This document shows positions 28,176 through 37,349 of a DNA stretch of 64,000 nucleotides, in pieces. The translations under genes were made by a program, and so were the position numbers. Source of the stretch: Caldicellulosiruptoraceae bacterium PP1 (GTDB lineage: Bacteria; Bacillota; Thermoanaerobacteria; Caldicellulosiruptorales; Caldicellulosiruptoraceae); the NCBI GenBank assembly GCA_041320695.1, contig JBGGOQ010000001.1, positions 434,001 to 498,000 of the forward strand, written 5' to 3'. Numbering within the stretch: position 1 is the first letter of the stretch; the number at the start of each line of letters is the position of its first letter. The notes under the pieces were generated by a model that did no database searches, was not told where the DNA came from, and saw only the letters and a list, made by a program, of their open reading frames with translations.

Positions 28176-30818
28176 TCATTGTAAAAGATTACTAATTTGT
28201 TTTTTAACATAATTTATTGCATCATTTATTTTATCTTTCTCTTTGCCTCCACCTTGAGCAAAATCAGGTCTTCCTCCTCCTTTCCCACCTAAAATCTCTG
28301 AAACTTGTTGAACTAATTTACCACAATTTACTCCTCTTTTAACAGTTTCTTTTGTCGATGCAATTATAACTGTTATTTTTTCTTCAGCTATTACAAAACT
28401 AATAATTATACCTTTTGAATCCTTTTCTTTAATTCTATCAATTATTAGTTTTGTAGTTTCGATATCATAAGTATCAGTTTTTAGAAGATAAATATTAAAG
28501 TTATTAATAACTTCTTTATTTTTTGAAATATCTTCAATATATTGTTCAATTTGAAGTAATTTATAATACTTAATTTTATCCTCATATTCTTCAATCTTTT
28601 CTTCTAACATAGTAATTTTTTTAGTTATTTCATCATAACTATTTACTTTTAAATTATTCTTTAATTGATCCAAAATATTTTCGTAATTTACTAATAGATT
28701 AAATACTTTTTCTCCTGTTATAGCTTCAATTCTTCTAATACCTGCAGAAACACTACCTTCGGATATAATTTTAAATAATCCTATCTCTCCGGTATTATCA
28801 ACATGTGTACCACCACATAATTCCATACTAAAGTCAGATACCTTAATAACCCTAACATTATTTGAATACTTTTCATCAAATAGTGCCGTAGCTCCCATTT
28901 TTATAGCTGAGTTTAAATCTGTTTCAATTTTTTCAATATCAATAGCTGATAAAATTACTCTATTAACTATATTTTCTATTTCTTTAATTTGTTCGTTTGT
29001 CAATGGTTGATAATGTGTAAAGTCAAATCTTAATCTTTCATCTGAAACAAGAGAACCACTTTGTGTAGCATGTTCTCCCAAAATAGTTCTCAATGCTTTA
29101 TGAAGTAAATGTGTTGCAGTATGATTTCTTGATGTAGATTTACGTTTTCCTTCGTCAACAATTGTTTCAACTTGCATATTAATTTCTATCCAACCATTTA
29201 ATACCTTAACATAATGTAATATTACTCCCTTAGGACCTTTTTTTACATCAGTTACAATACAAGTTGCAAAAGGTGTTTTAATTATGCCTTTATCAGCTAA
29301 TTGTCCTCCACTCTCAGCGTAAAAAGTAGTTTTATTTAATATTAATATACCTTCGTTTCCTTCTTCAAGTTTCGATACTTCTTCATTTTCAGAAAAAATC
29401 TTAATTATATTTGCATTTGTATATAGAGTATTATAGCCTAAGAATTCAGTTGGAGGGAGGTCTTCAAAATCAAAGCTTGTCTCCTTCCATCCTACATTTT
29501 CTAAATCTTTTCTTGCTTCACGAGATCTTTCCTTTTGTTTTTCCATTAACAAATTAAATCCTTCTTCATCAACAACCAAATTATTTTCAGCCGCAATCTC
29601 CTTTGTAAGATCAATTGGAAATCCATAAGTGTCATATAATTTAAAAACAACTTCACTCGATAAAATACTTGTTTTTGATTTTTTGATATTTTCAATTTCT
29701 TGTTCTAAAAGTTCAAGTCCATTATCAATAGTCTTCAAAAATCTAGATTCTTCATTAAAAAGAACCTTTTTAATATATTCTTTTCTATTTTCCAACTCTG
29801 GGTATGCTCCTTTAAACATTTCGACAACTGCATCAACAACTTCATGTAAAAATGCAGACTTAATTCCAAGCAATCTACCATGTCTTGAAGCTCTTCTTAT
29901 TAATCTTCGTAATACGTATCCTCGCCCTTCATTTGAAGGTAAAATGCCATCAGTTATCATAAACGAAGAACCTCTAATATGATCAGTAATTACCCTTATG
30001 GAAACATCAACTTCTTTGCTATCACCATATTTAACATTAGCAATTTCACATACTCTATCTCTAATATACTTTACAGTATCAATGTCAAATAAAGAATCAA
30101 CTCCTTGCATTATTGCTGCAATTCTTTCCAAACCCATGCCTGTATCAATGTTAGGATTCTTTAATTTATTATAATTACCATTTTCATCTTTATCAAATTG
30201 TGTAAATACTAAATTCCAAAATTCAACGTATCTATCGCAATCACAACCTATACCACAAGTTTCTTTGCCGCATCCTTTTTCTGGGCCTCTATCATAATAG
30301 ATTTCTGAACAAGGGCCACATGGACCAGTGCCAATTTCCCAGAAATTATCTTCCTTACCCATTCTAACTATGCGTTCAGCTTCTACACCAATTTCATTGT
30401 ACCATATGTCAAATGCTTCATTATCATCTTGATATATTGTAACCCATAACCTATCTTTAGGTAATTTCAATACTTCTGTTACAAATTCCCATGCCCAAGT
30501 AATTGCTTCTCTTTTAAAATAATCACCAAATGAAAAATTACCAAGCATCTCAAAAAAAGTTGCATGTCTTGCTGTTTTACCAACACGCTCTATGTCTGGA
30601 GTTCTAATGCATTTTTGACATGTTGTAATTCTTTTTTTAGGTGGCTCTTCTATACCTAAAAAATATTGTTTCAATGGTGCCATTCCTGCATTTATTAGTA
30701 ATAAACTTTTATCATTCTTAGGTATTAAAGAAAAACTAGGTAGCCTTAAATGACCTTTTGATTCAAAAAAAGATAAATATTTTTCTCTTATTTCATTTGC
30801 ACTCATAAACATATTCAT
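28176..30818 (-). CDS. alaS: Alanyl-tRNA synthetase
   Basis: It charges tRNA-Ala. The class II catalytic domain carries HATFFEMLGNFSFGDYFK near residue 70, the editing domain has HTATHLLHKAL near 565 and the CGGTHVDNTGEIG zinc motif near 665, and the C-terminal oligomerisation domain ends with GGKGGGRPDFAQGGG. The length is 880. Three ATG codons lie within the first five codons; AAGGA fits the first, but the second or third is possible. A promoter with an inverted repeat lies directly upstream. Confidence 0.97.
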   Translation of the reverse strand: MNMFMSANEIREKYLSFFESKGHLRLPSFSLIPKNDKSLLLINAGMAPLKQYFLGIEEPPKKRITTCQKCIRTPDIERVGKTARHATFFEMLGNFSFGDYFKREAITWAWEFVTEVLKLPKDRLWVTIYQDDNEAFDIWYNEIGVEAERIVRMGKEDNFWEIGTGPCGPCSEIYYDRGPEKGCGKETCGIGCDCDRYVEFWNLVFTQFDKDENGNYNKLKNPNIDTGMGLERIAAIMQGVDSLFDIDTVKYIRDRVCEIANVKYGDSKEVDVSIRVITDHIRGSSFMITDGILPSNEGRGYVLRRLIRRASRHGRLLGIKSAFLHEVVDAVVEMFKGAYPELENRKEYIKKVLFNEESRFLKTIDNGLELLEQEIENIKKSKTSILSSEVVFKLYDTYGFPIDLTKEIAAENNLVVDEEGFNLLMEKQKERSREARKDLENVGWKETSFDFEDLPPTEFLGYNTLYTNANIIKIFSENEEVSKLEEGNEGILILNKTTFYAESGGQLADKGIIKTPFATCIVTDVKKGPKGVILHYVKVLNGWIEINMQVETIVDEGKRKSTSRNHTATHLLHKALRTILGEHATQSGSLVSDERLRFDFTHYQPLTNEQIKEIENIVNRVILSAIDIEKIETDLNSAIKMGATALFDEKYSNNVRVIKVSDFSMELCGGTHVDNTGEIGLFKIISEGSVSAGIRRIEAITGEKVFNLLVNYENILDQLKNNLKVNSYDEITKKITMLEEKIEEYEDKIKYYKLLQIEQYIEDISKNKEVINNFNIYLLKTDTYDIETTKLIIDRIKEKDSKGIIISFVIAEEKITVIIASTKETVKRGVNCGKLVQQVSEILGGKGGGRPDFAQGGGKEKDKINDAINYVKKQISNLLQ

Positions 30819-30868
30819 CAGCCTTCCTTAAATGATTTATACATGAGAAATTATACAATGACAACTAA

Positions 30869-30897
30869 ATTTTATTAAAGCATTTTAATAAAGTCAA
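30869..30897 (-). promoter_or_regulatory. Promoter of alaS
   Basis: On the minus strand TTGACT, a 17-base spacer and TAAAAT lie about 50 bases before the alaS start. The spacer is filled by a perfect inverted repeat. Confidence 0.65.
30871..30892. repeat. Inverted repeat in the alaS promoter spacer
   Basis: TTTATTAAA and TTTAATAAA are perfect 9-bp inverted arms around GCAT, lying between and touching the -35 and -10 boxes of the alaS promoter. It looks like an operator, but the arms are pure A/T and a weak terminator of the upstream permease gene is the alternative reading. Confidence 0.5.
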
Positions 30898-30917
30898 TAA
30901 AAATTATACATATATTA

Positions 30918-31964
30918 TTATTCTTTTTTTATAAACTTGCTATAAATTTCTATAACTAACTTTTTAAAAACAGTTATTATTGGTATAGCAAAAAACATTG
31001 AGAAAATACCAAATAGTTTCCCACAAATCATTAATGTTATTATAACTGTAATTGGATGAAGGCCTAACCTACTACCTATAAGTCTTGGAGAAATAAATAA
31101 ACTGTCAATTTGTTGAACTACAAAATAAAAAATAATAACTAATATACCTTTTAAAAGTGAATCAGGCAATGCTACAATAAAAGCTGGTATCATTCCAATT
31201 ATTGGACCAAAATATGGTATCATATTTGATAAACCTGCAATAATTCCTAATATTAGAGCAAATTTAATATCAAATATTATTAGACCAATAGTAATAATAA
31301 TTCCTATTATTAATGCATCCACTAATTGTGCTCTTATATATTGATTCATTACTAAATTAATATCGCTAATTATTTTTATACCATCTTTTCTATAACTTTT
31401 GGGTAAAAGCCATTTGAACCATTTTGCAATTTCATCCCAGTCTTTAATAAAATAATATACTAATATAGGAATAATAATATAATAAAAAAGATTGCCATAA
31501 CTGTATTGTATAATATTTAATATCTTATTTAGCATTTGATTGAATATGTTCTCTATCTTAACTTGGTTTTTAATTAATATATTATTTATATCTATGTTAA
31601 ATTGATTAAAAAATGAAGTGTTGGCTTTAATTATCCAATTATTTATTGTATTAATAATATAAGGTATTGTAATAATAAGCTGTTTTATTTGATCTATTAA
31701 TATAGGAATAAAATAAATGAAAAAAATAATAATTAGCGTTAAAAATATTGTAAAAATAAACATTATTGATATTGATTTGTTTTTTATAAATAAATTCATA
31801 AAGTCAACCATAGGTTTTATTAGGTAAGCAAGAAAAATAGATATAATTATAGGTATTATAATTGACCAAAGTTCATGTAGATTTGTAATAATAATAAACA
31901 ATATAAAAATAACAAACAATATACTTATTAACAACTTCAAATCTATATTTTTCTTGGAAAACAT
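30918..31964 (-). CDS. AI-2E family permease (PerM/YdiK-like)
   Basis: A 348-residue protein with about seven or eight hydrophobic segments. The family signature NMIPYFGPIIGMIPAF is near residue 245, followed by a C-terminal LGLHPITVIITLMICGKLFG segment. Members export various solutes, and the AI-2 label is historical; no substrate can be given. The ATG at 31964 follows GGAGGAAG; a six-codon extension contains this site. It lies between a small gene with a terminator and alaS. Confidence 0.88.
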   Translation of the reverse strand: MFSKKNIDLKLLISILFVIFILFIIITNLHELWSIIIPIIISIFLAYLIKPMVDFMNLFIKNKSISIMFIFTIFLTLIIIFFIYFIPILIDQIKQLIITIPYIINTINNWIIKANTSFFNQFNIDINNILIKNQVKIENIFNQMLNKILNIIQYSYGNLFYYIIIPILVYYFIKDWDEIAKWFKWLLPKSYRKDGIKIISDINLVMNQYIRAQLVDALIIGIIITIGLIIFDIKFALILGIIAGLSNMIPYFGPIIGMIPAFIVALPDSLLKGILVIIFYFVVQQIDSLFISPRLIGSRLGLHPITVIITLMICGKLFGIFSMFFAIPIITVFKKLVIEIYSKFIKKE

Positions 31965-31985
31965 AAAACTTCCTCCATTCATTAT

Positions 31986-32012
31986 ACAAAAAGGGAAGAT
32001 TTAATCTTCCCT
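31986..32012 (-). terminator. Terminator behind the 53-residue gene
   Basis: On the minus strand AGGGAAGAT and ATCTTCCCT pair around TAA, followed by TTTTT. The left arm begins at the stop codon of the small gene. It would close the cmk-ispH-type transcript before the permease. Confidence 0.85.
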
Positions 32013-32172
32013 AATCTAATAAAAGCTCAATTAAATGGTACGCTTTAGAAGCAAGACCTTTCTTTGGATAATTTTTTTTAAATCTTTTCTTATCCCTTCT
32101 GGACATCATAGCACCTGTCATTGCTCCGATAATACTTCCAACAATTATGCCTTTTGTCATATCATTTCTCAT
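32011..32172 (-). CDS. Small basic protein with a glycine-rich hydrophobic N-terminus
   Basis: A 53-residue reading frame starting at an ATG eight bases after GAGGGA and ending at a TAG on the edge of a good terminator. The first half is a short hydrophobic glycine-rich helix (GIIVGSIIGAMTGAMM), the second is very basic (SRRDKKRFKKN) and ends LIELLLD. The N-terminus is reminiscent of YtxH-type glycine-zipper proteins. Position between the PRC-barrel gene and a terminator supports a real gene. Function unknown. Confidence 0.7.
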   Translation of the reverse strand: MRNDMTKGIIVGSIIGAMTGAMMSRRDKKRFKKNYPKKGLASKAYHLIELLLD

Positions 32173-32187
32173 AATATTATCCCTCAC

Positions 32188-32640
32188 TTAAATAATAAAT
32201 TTATTTTCTTTAAATATTATATCCTCAGGTGCTAAAATTATTTTTTTTGAATTTATAATTTGATCCCAAAAACTCTCAACAATTATAAAACTATTAATTT
32301 TGAAACTTTGATTATCAATTAAAATATCGTCAATAATGCCTATAAAATCTCCATCCTCAGTATATAATTCTTTTTTATAAAATTCTTTAATTGTGCATAA
32401 ACCATTTATATCATTTGATGTTTTGTTAATATTAGTAAAATATATCTTTTCTGAACAAAATGACTCAATATCTTCAACTGAAATATAATAATTATTATTA
32501 TTAATTATATTATTTTTTTGAACTACAAAATACTTTATTTCATAAAAAGCAAATAATATATCTATTACTTTACCAAAAGTTTCATTTGAATTTATATGAT
32601 AAACAGGTTTACTAAATAATTGACTCCAGTAAATATTCAT
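32188..32640 (-). CDS. PRC-barrel-like protein
   Basis: A 150-residue soluble protein that looks like two PRC-barrel-type beta units: the first near VYHINSNETFGKVIDILF and the second near YTEDGDFIGIIDDILIDNQ, with LAPEDIIF at the end. PRC-barrel domains occur in ribosome maturation, photosynthetic and sporulation-linked proteins. The sequence is divergent and the assignment rests on pattern only. It starts two bases after the ispH-S1 stop without a strong ribosome site, so it is probably coupled. Confidence 0.7.
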   Translation of the reverse strand: MNIYWSQLFSKPVYHINSNETFGKVIDILFAFYEIKYFVVQKNNIINNNNYYISVEDIESFCSEKIYFTNINKTSNDINGLCTIKEFYKKELYTEDGDFIGIIDDILIDNQSFKINSFIIVESFWDQIINSKKIILAPEDIIFKENKFII

Positions 32641-32642
32641 CT

Positions 32643-34643
32643 TTATTTCATTTCTTTTTTATTTTTATTATTATTTTTTATTAAATCAGCAAGAGTTATT
32701 ACAAAATCATCTTTATATTCTTCAGATTTATTATATTCTTCGATATCTTTTAAAGATAATGATATTTTTCTTTTATCAACATCAATCTCAATTATCTTAG
32801 CTTTTATTTCATCACCAATGTGAAATGCAGAAGATAAAGGCTGATTATTTGATAATGCTATATTTGATATATGAACAAAAGCATCAATATCATCAAATGC
32901 TACAATAATACCAAAATTATGAATCTTTTTTACTTTACAGGTAATTATTTGCCCTAAATAAAGTTTATTAGCTTTTTCAATCCATGGATCAGGCTGTGTC
33001 TTTTTAATACTCAAAAAAATTCTCTTGTTTTCTTTATCAATATTTAAAACTTTTACATTTACTTTTTCTCCAATAGAATAAATATTTTTCAACTGATTTG
33101 CATTATTTGTATAGGATATTTCACTTAAGGGAACAAACCCTTGCAATCCATTAAACCCAATTATTAAACCTTTTTCAACAATTTTAACTATTGTTCCTTC
33201 ATAAGTCTTTTGAAAATCAATTTCTCCATATATACTATCGAAAGCTTTTTCAAATTGTAATCTTATTAAATTTTTTCTACTACCGAAAGCAATACCCTTT
33301 TCACTATCAAATTTCGTAATGAGTACATCAAATTTTTTCCCTATTATGCTTTGAGAGAATTCCTCACCCCATTGGTTAAAAGATATATATACTTTTACAC
33401 CTCTAAAATCTGTTTCAATACTTTTTTCTTTTATTTGTTTTACAACTACTGGAATTGGAATATTATTATTAAATTTTTCGAGAAGTTCAGCAATACCATT
33501 TTCTATATCAGCTTCTATTTTTGATAAAACAACATTACCTTCGTTATTGTATTCTTTTATCACTTTAGCTTCTATAATATCACCAATATTAACAATTGTA
33601 TTAAGCTTTATGTCAATATTTTTGATGAAGTCGTTTTTATAAATAATACCTTCAGCTTTATATCCAATATCAAGGAGTATATAATCATCGGTAATCTTTA
33701 AAACTTTTCCTTTTATAATTTGACCTACTTGAATCTTTTTAAAAGTAAAATTGATAACTTCATCCATTGAAATATTATCTTGTTGATTATATTTTTTATC
33801 TAGATAATCAATAATATCATTTATCTGATCAGTAGAAGTTGATGCTCCTGCTGTTATTCCAATCTTCTCATATTTTGATAAATCTAAATCCTTAAGTTGA
33901 TTTATATCTTCAATGAAAACTGATTTTACCATTTTGGAACAAATATTATATAGCTTATTAGTATTCGAACTTTTTCTATCACCTATTATCAACATTATGT
34001 CAACAGTCTTTGCTAAGTTTACTGCTTCTGTTTGCCTTTGATGCGTTGCATTACAAATAGTATTAAAGATTAATACATCAAAATTAGATTTTATATATTC
34101 TTCAATTTCACTCCATCTGTTTAAATCAAATGTTGTCTGACTTACAACAATTAATTTTTCATTATTTAGCAAATTCCCTTTTAATGCATTTATCACTTCA
34201 TCTAAATTATTGGCTATAAAATATTTTCTATTGCTATTTATATAACTTATTATTCCAACTACTTCAGGATGACTTTTATCTCCTATTACTAAAACATCAT
34301 ATCCGTTGTTTGAATATTCCTCTACAATATTATGAATCTTTTTTACATAAGGGCAAGTGCAATCAATAACTGACTGTGCTTTTTGCGATAACAAATTCAT
34401 TTCCTCTTTTGGTATACCATGAGACCTTATGAAAATAACATTATCTTTTTGAACATCATCAATATTTTCTAAAACTTCAATATTTAAATTTTTTAATTTT
34501 TCAATTACATAGTTGTTATGAATAAGCATTCCATATGATTTTATTTTTTTGTTTTTATTCGCTTTAGCATAAGTAATAACTTTATCAATTGCTCTTCCCA
34601 CTCCAAAACAAAATCCAGCATTCTGAGAAACCTTTATTTTCAT
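32643..34643 (-). CDS. ispH: IspH (HMBPP reductase) fused to S1 RNA-binding repeats
   Basis: The first 280 or so residues are 4-hydroxy-3-methylbut-2-enyl diphosphate reductase, last step of the MEP pathway. Its three cluster cysteines are in QNAGFCFG, DCTCPYVKKIH and ICNATHQRQ. The rest holds four S1 domains (about 300-380, 385-460, 470-550 and 555-640), as in ribosomal protein S1; the second is the most divergent. The fusion is common in Clostridia, next to cmk and plsC as here. The ATG at 34643 follows AAGGAGAAA; six upstream codons contain that site. dxs at 61.6 kb starts the same pathway. Confidence 0.95.
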   Translation of the reverse strand: MKIKVSQNAGFCFGVGRAIDKVITYAKANKNKKIKSYGMLIHNNYVIEKLKNLNIEVLENIDDVQKDNVIFIRSHGIPKEEMNLLSQKAQSVIDCTCPYVKKIHNIVEEYSNNGYDVLVIGDKSHPEVVGIISYINSNRKYFIANNLDEVINALKGNLLNNEKLIVVSQTTFDLNRWSEIEEYIKSNFDVLIFNTICNATHQRQTEAVNLAKTVDIMLIIGDRKSSNTNKLYNICSKMVKSVFIEDINQLKDLDLSKYEKIGITAGASTSTDQINDIIDYLDKKYNQQDNISMDEVINFTFKKIQVGQIIKGKVLKITDDYILLDIGYKAEGIIYKNDFIKNIDIKLNTIVNIGDIIEAKVIKEYNNEGNVVLSKIEADIENGIAELLEKFNNNIPIPVVVKQIKEKSIETDFRGVKVYISFNQWGEEFSQSIIGKKFDVLITKFDSEKGIAFGSRKNLIRLQFEKAFDSIYGEIDFQKTYEGTIVKIVEKGLIIGFNGLQGFVPLSEISYTNNANQLKNIYSIGEKVNVKVLNIDKENKRIFLSIKKTQPDPWIEKANKLYLGQIITCKVKKIHNFGIIVAFDDIDAFVHISNIALSNNQPLSSAFHIGDEIKAKIIEIDVDKRKISLSLKDIEEYNKSEEYKDDFVITLADLIKNNNKNKKEMK

Positions 34644-34644
34644 A

Positions 34645-35223
34645 CTATTTCTCCTTTTCAATCAATTCTTTAATACTTAACATTATTTTTTCAACTATTT
34701 CTTCATTGTTATCTTCTTTATTAAATTTTATTGGATTACCAATCACAATACTTACCTTATGAAAAGGTTTAATTTCTCCACATATTGCAACAGGCAATAC
34801 TGGAACATTAGTTAACTTAACAATTGTAGCAACACCTTTTTCACCTTTCAAAATTGTTTGATCTGTTTTATTTCTTTTTCCTTCAGGAAAAATACCTAAA
34901 ATTTTCCCTTCCTTAATTACTTCAACTGATTTTTTTATAGCTTTAATATCAGATTTTCCTCTTTGTACAGGAAATGCACCAAATAATTTTAATATTGGTG
35001 ACAAAAACCATAGTCTAAATAATTCACTTTTAGCCATAAATATTACTGGTTTTTCAAAGGAGATAATTATAAATACTGGATCCCAATAGCTTCTATGATT
35101 TGCACAAATTATGTATGGTGAATTAGGTATATTTTCTTTACCCTTTAATGATAAAAAAAACATAGGCTTAGCAACAATAAAAACCATCTTTCTTAATATA
35201 TTTTGCAAAAAATTATATTTCAT
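34645..35223 (-). CDS. plsC: 1-acyl-glycerol-3-phosphate acyltransferase
   Basis: It adds the second acyl chain in phosphatidic acid synthesis at the membrane. The catalytic NHRSYWD (HX4D) is near residue 42, and the FPEGKR substrate motif near 115. One hydrophobic segment lies at the N-terminus. The length is 192. It overlaps cmk by 11 bases and ends one base before the ispH start, so the three are tightly coupled, as in many Clostridia. Confidence 0.94.
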   Translation of the reverse strand: MKYNFLQNILRKMVFIVAKPMFFLSLKGKENIPNSPYIICANHRSYWDPVFIIISFEKPVIFMAKSELFRLWFLSPILKLFGAFPVQRGKSDIKAIKKSVEVIKEGKILGIFPEGKRNKTDQTILKGEKGVATIVKLTNVPVLPVAICGEIKPFHKVSIVIGNPIKFNKEDNNEEIVEKIMLSIKELIEKEK

Positions 35224-35893
35224 TATTGATCACCTTTATAAATAAACTATATATCTTTTCTAATACTTCATCTATAGATAAATTTGTTGAATCAATAACA
35301 ATTGCATCTTCAGCTTTTTTTAATGGCGAAATTTCACGAGTAGTATCATTTAAGTCTCTTTGTTTTATTTCATCTAAAATTTTTAAATAATCTACTTCTA
35401 TACCTTTTTGAGTAAGTTCGATGAATCTTCTTTTTGCTCTTTCTTCGACAGAAGCAGTTAAAAATATTTTAAGTTCTGCATCTGGAATAACACAAGTTCC
35501 AATATCTCTTCCATCCATAACAATACCTTTTCTTTTAGCAATTTCTTGTTGAATTGAAACTAACTTTTCTCTCACTTCTTTTATTTTTGATACATCAGAT
35601 GCATACATTGAAATTTGATTATCTCTAATTTTCGCTGAAACATCAATCCCATCTAACAAGATAGTTTGTTGATTATCAATTATTCTAATATCAATTTTAG
35701 TTTCATTAAGAATATTAATTATATTTTCTCTGTCGTAAGATTTAATTCCTTTTTGTAATACTTTAAGTCCAACTGCTCTGTACATTGCTCCAGTATCAAT
35801 ATGAATATATCCTAATTTTTCTGCAAGTAATTTAGATATTGTACTTTTACCAGCACCAGCAGGACCATCAATTGATATATTTATTAATTTCAA
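35213..35893 (-). CDS. cmk: Cytidylate kinase
   Basis: It phosphorylates CMP and dCMP. The P-loop GPAGAGKSTISK is near residue 12, the HIDTGAMYRAVGL block follows, and MDGRDIGTCVIPDAELKIFLTAS is near 125. The length is about 226. I use the TTG at 35893, well spaced after GAGGTGA, instead of the GTG nine bases upstream that overlaps this site. It lies between aroH and plsC. Confidence 0.95.
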   Translation of the reverse strand: MKLINISIDGPAGAGKSTISKLLAEKLGYIHIDTGAMYRAVGLKVLQKGIKSYDRENIINILNETKIDIRIIDNQQTILLDGIDVSAKIRDNQISMYASDVSKIKEVREKLVSIQQEIAKRKGIVMDGRDIGTCVIPDAELKIFLTASVEERAKRRFIELTQKGIEVDYLKILDEIKQRDLNDTTREISPLKKAEDAIVIDSTNLSIDEVLEKIYSLFIKVINNEI

Positions 35894-35898
35894 AAATA

Positions 35899-36255
35899 TC
35901 ACCTCATTAAATCTTCTCTAAGTTTAACAGCATTATGAAGATAAACATGTTTTATTTCGACATTTTGATTAGTTTCTATTAACATCATAATTCTAATACA
36001 TTTTCTTAACGAACCATCAATATCTAATTCTTGTGCACACATCAAAGGAATATCATTAAAACCTATTTTTCTTGCAGCTACTGCTGGAAATTCACTTTTT
36101 AAGTCTTTTGTCATAGTGAAAAAAATATAAACAATATTCTCTTTTTTTATATTATTTGTTGTTATAATCTTTTCTATTAGTTCTTGCGTTTTATTTATAA
36201 TTTCCTCTTTATTATCTTCTTCTACTGTCGTAGCTCCTCTTATTGCTTTAATCAA
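35899..36255 (-). CDS. aroH: Chorismate mutase, AroH type
   Basis: A 118-residue monofunctional chorismate mutase converting chorismate to prephenate. IRGATTVEEDNKEEI at the N-terminus, the TMTKDLKSEFPAVAAR block and MCAQELDIDGSLRKCIRIM are characteristic of the Bacillus AroH fold. The start is a TTG preceded by GGGGTGA. Together with aroB at 10.3 kb it belongs to aromatic amino-acid synthesis. aroH next to cmk is a recurring clostridial order. Confidence 0.95.
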   Translation of the reverse strand: MIKAIRGATTVEEDNKEEIINKTQELIEKIITTNNIKKENIVYIFFTMTKDLKSEFPAVAARKIGFNDIPLMCAQELDIDGSLRKCIRIMMLIETNQNVEIKHVYLHNAVKLREDLMR

Positions 36256-36269
36256 GAAATTTCACCCCT

Positions 36270-36686
36270 TTAAATAACTCTGTGTCCAAGTCCAACAGCA
36301 ATTTCATTTAAATGTAATAAACCTATTCCAAAAAATATAGCAACAGCTACATGCTCATTATACCTGGCAATCCCTATTTTACCACCAACATTCAAGCCTA
36401 TTGCTTTTTGCATTATCTGAGAAATTGCTTCTCTTGTCGCACCAGCAACAGCACCTTCTTCATGGTGCGTTTCGTTAATTAAGCCTTCTCTTTTTGCCGC
36501 AACAACAGCTCTTTCAACTATTTTCATAACAGATGAAATAAATTCACCACCAAAATCAACTGCTGCAGTTTTTACTTGATATTTTAAAAATTCTTGTTGC
36601 AAAGCTTTTTCTTCATATCGGTCAGCTGATAATGCTATTTTTATAGCTATTCTTGATATCTCTCTTGAACCTAATTCTTTATTCAT
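36270..36686 (-). CDS. HutP family protein
   Basis: A 138-residue protein resembling HutP, the histidine- and magnesium-dependent RNA-binding antiterminator of the Bacillus hut operon. The family block EEGAVAGATREAISQIMQKAIGLNVGGKIGIAR and the C-terminal HVAVAIFFGIGLLHLNE are evident. No histidine-utilisation gene is present. Clostridial genomes carry such a copy near aroH/cmk, where its RNA target is unknown. The ribosome site is AAAGGATG. Confidence 0.85.
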   Translation of the reverse strand: MNKELGSREISRIAIKIALSADRYEEKALQQEFLKYQVKTAAVDFGGEFISSVMKIVERAVVAAKREGLINETHHEEGAVAGATREAISQIMQKAIGLNVGGKIGIARYNEHVAVAIFFGIGLLHLNEIAVGLGHRVI

Positions 36687-36699
36687 AAATCATCATCCT

Positions 36700-37329
36700 T
36701 TATAATAATGGTTTCATTTGTTCTAGATGTAAATGAGACATATCGTTTAATACGCTAATTATTCGTTTATTGTCCTTAATATCAATAATTGTTAAGCTGG
36801 TATTGCCAAACCAGCATTTTTTATAGAAAGATAAATCTAACTCCAGCAAAATAATTACAGAAAGTTTTATTATTCCACCGTGAGTAACAATTGCAATCCT
36901 TTTTTTATCAATTTTCATAATTGTGTTAATAAATTCTTCAACTCTTTTTTTTACATTGCTTAAACTTCTTTCCCCTGGGAAAATGGCAATTTCGGGATTC
37001 TCACGCCAAATTTTATATTGCTCTAAATAATTATCTTTTAGTTGATCAATAGTTAAGCCTTCCCAACTTCCAAATTCAATCTCTCTAATCAGATCATTTG
37101 TTTTAAATTCAGCATTTGGATGATATTGAATTATTTTTTTGGCTGTGTCATATGCCCTTTTTAAATTACTTGATAAAATCAAATCAAATTTTTCATCTTT
37201 TAATCGATATGCTATTCTTTCTGCTTGCCAAACTCCTGTATTATTCAGTTCCACATCAGAACAACCTTGTATTCTATTTAATTTATTCCATTCTGTTTCT
37301 CCATGTCTTATAAAATACAGCCTTTTCAA
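36700..37329 (-). CDS. Histidine phosphatase (phosphoglycerate-mutase-like)
   Basis: A member of the histidine phosphatase superfamily with the phosphorylated histidine in YFIRHGETEWN (residue 8), the SSNLKRAYDTA block and the second catalytic histidine in VTHGGIIK near 150. The length of 209 residues fits the GpmB/CobC-like small phosphatases. The substrate cannot be assigned; alpha-ribazole phosphatase or a broad sugar phosphatase are both possible. The start is a TTG behind GGAGGGA. Confidence 0.9.
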   Translation of the reverse strand: MKRLYFIRHGETEWNKLNRIQGCSDVELNNTGVWQAERIAYRLKDEKFDLILSSNLKRAYDTAKKIIQYHPNAEFKTNDLIREIEFGSWEGLTIDQLKDNYLEQYKIWRENPEIAIFPGERSLSNVKKRVEEFINTIMKIDKKRIAIVTHGGIIKLSVIILLELDLSFYKKCWFGNTSLTIIDIKDNKRIISVLNDMSHLHLEQMKPLL

Positions 37330-37349
37330 AATATCCCTCCATAAATATA

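Noticed and set aside
30819-30917. T-box leader for alaS
   Set aside because: The 99-base gap is too short and lacks the conserved T-box AGGGTGGNACCGCG-type block.
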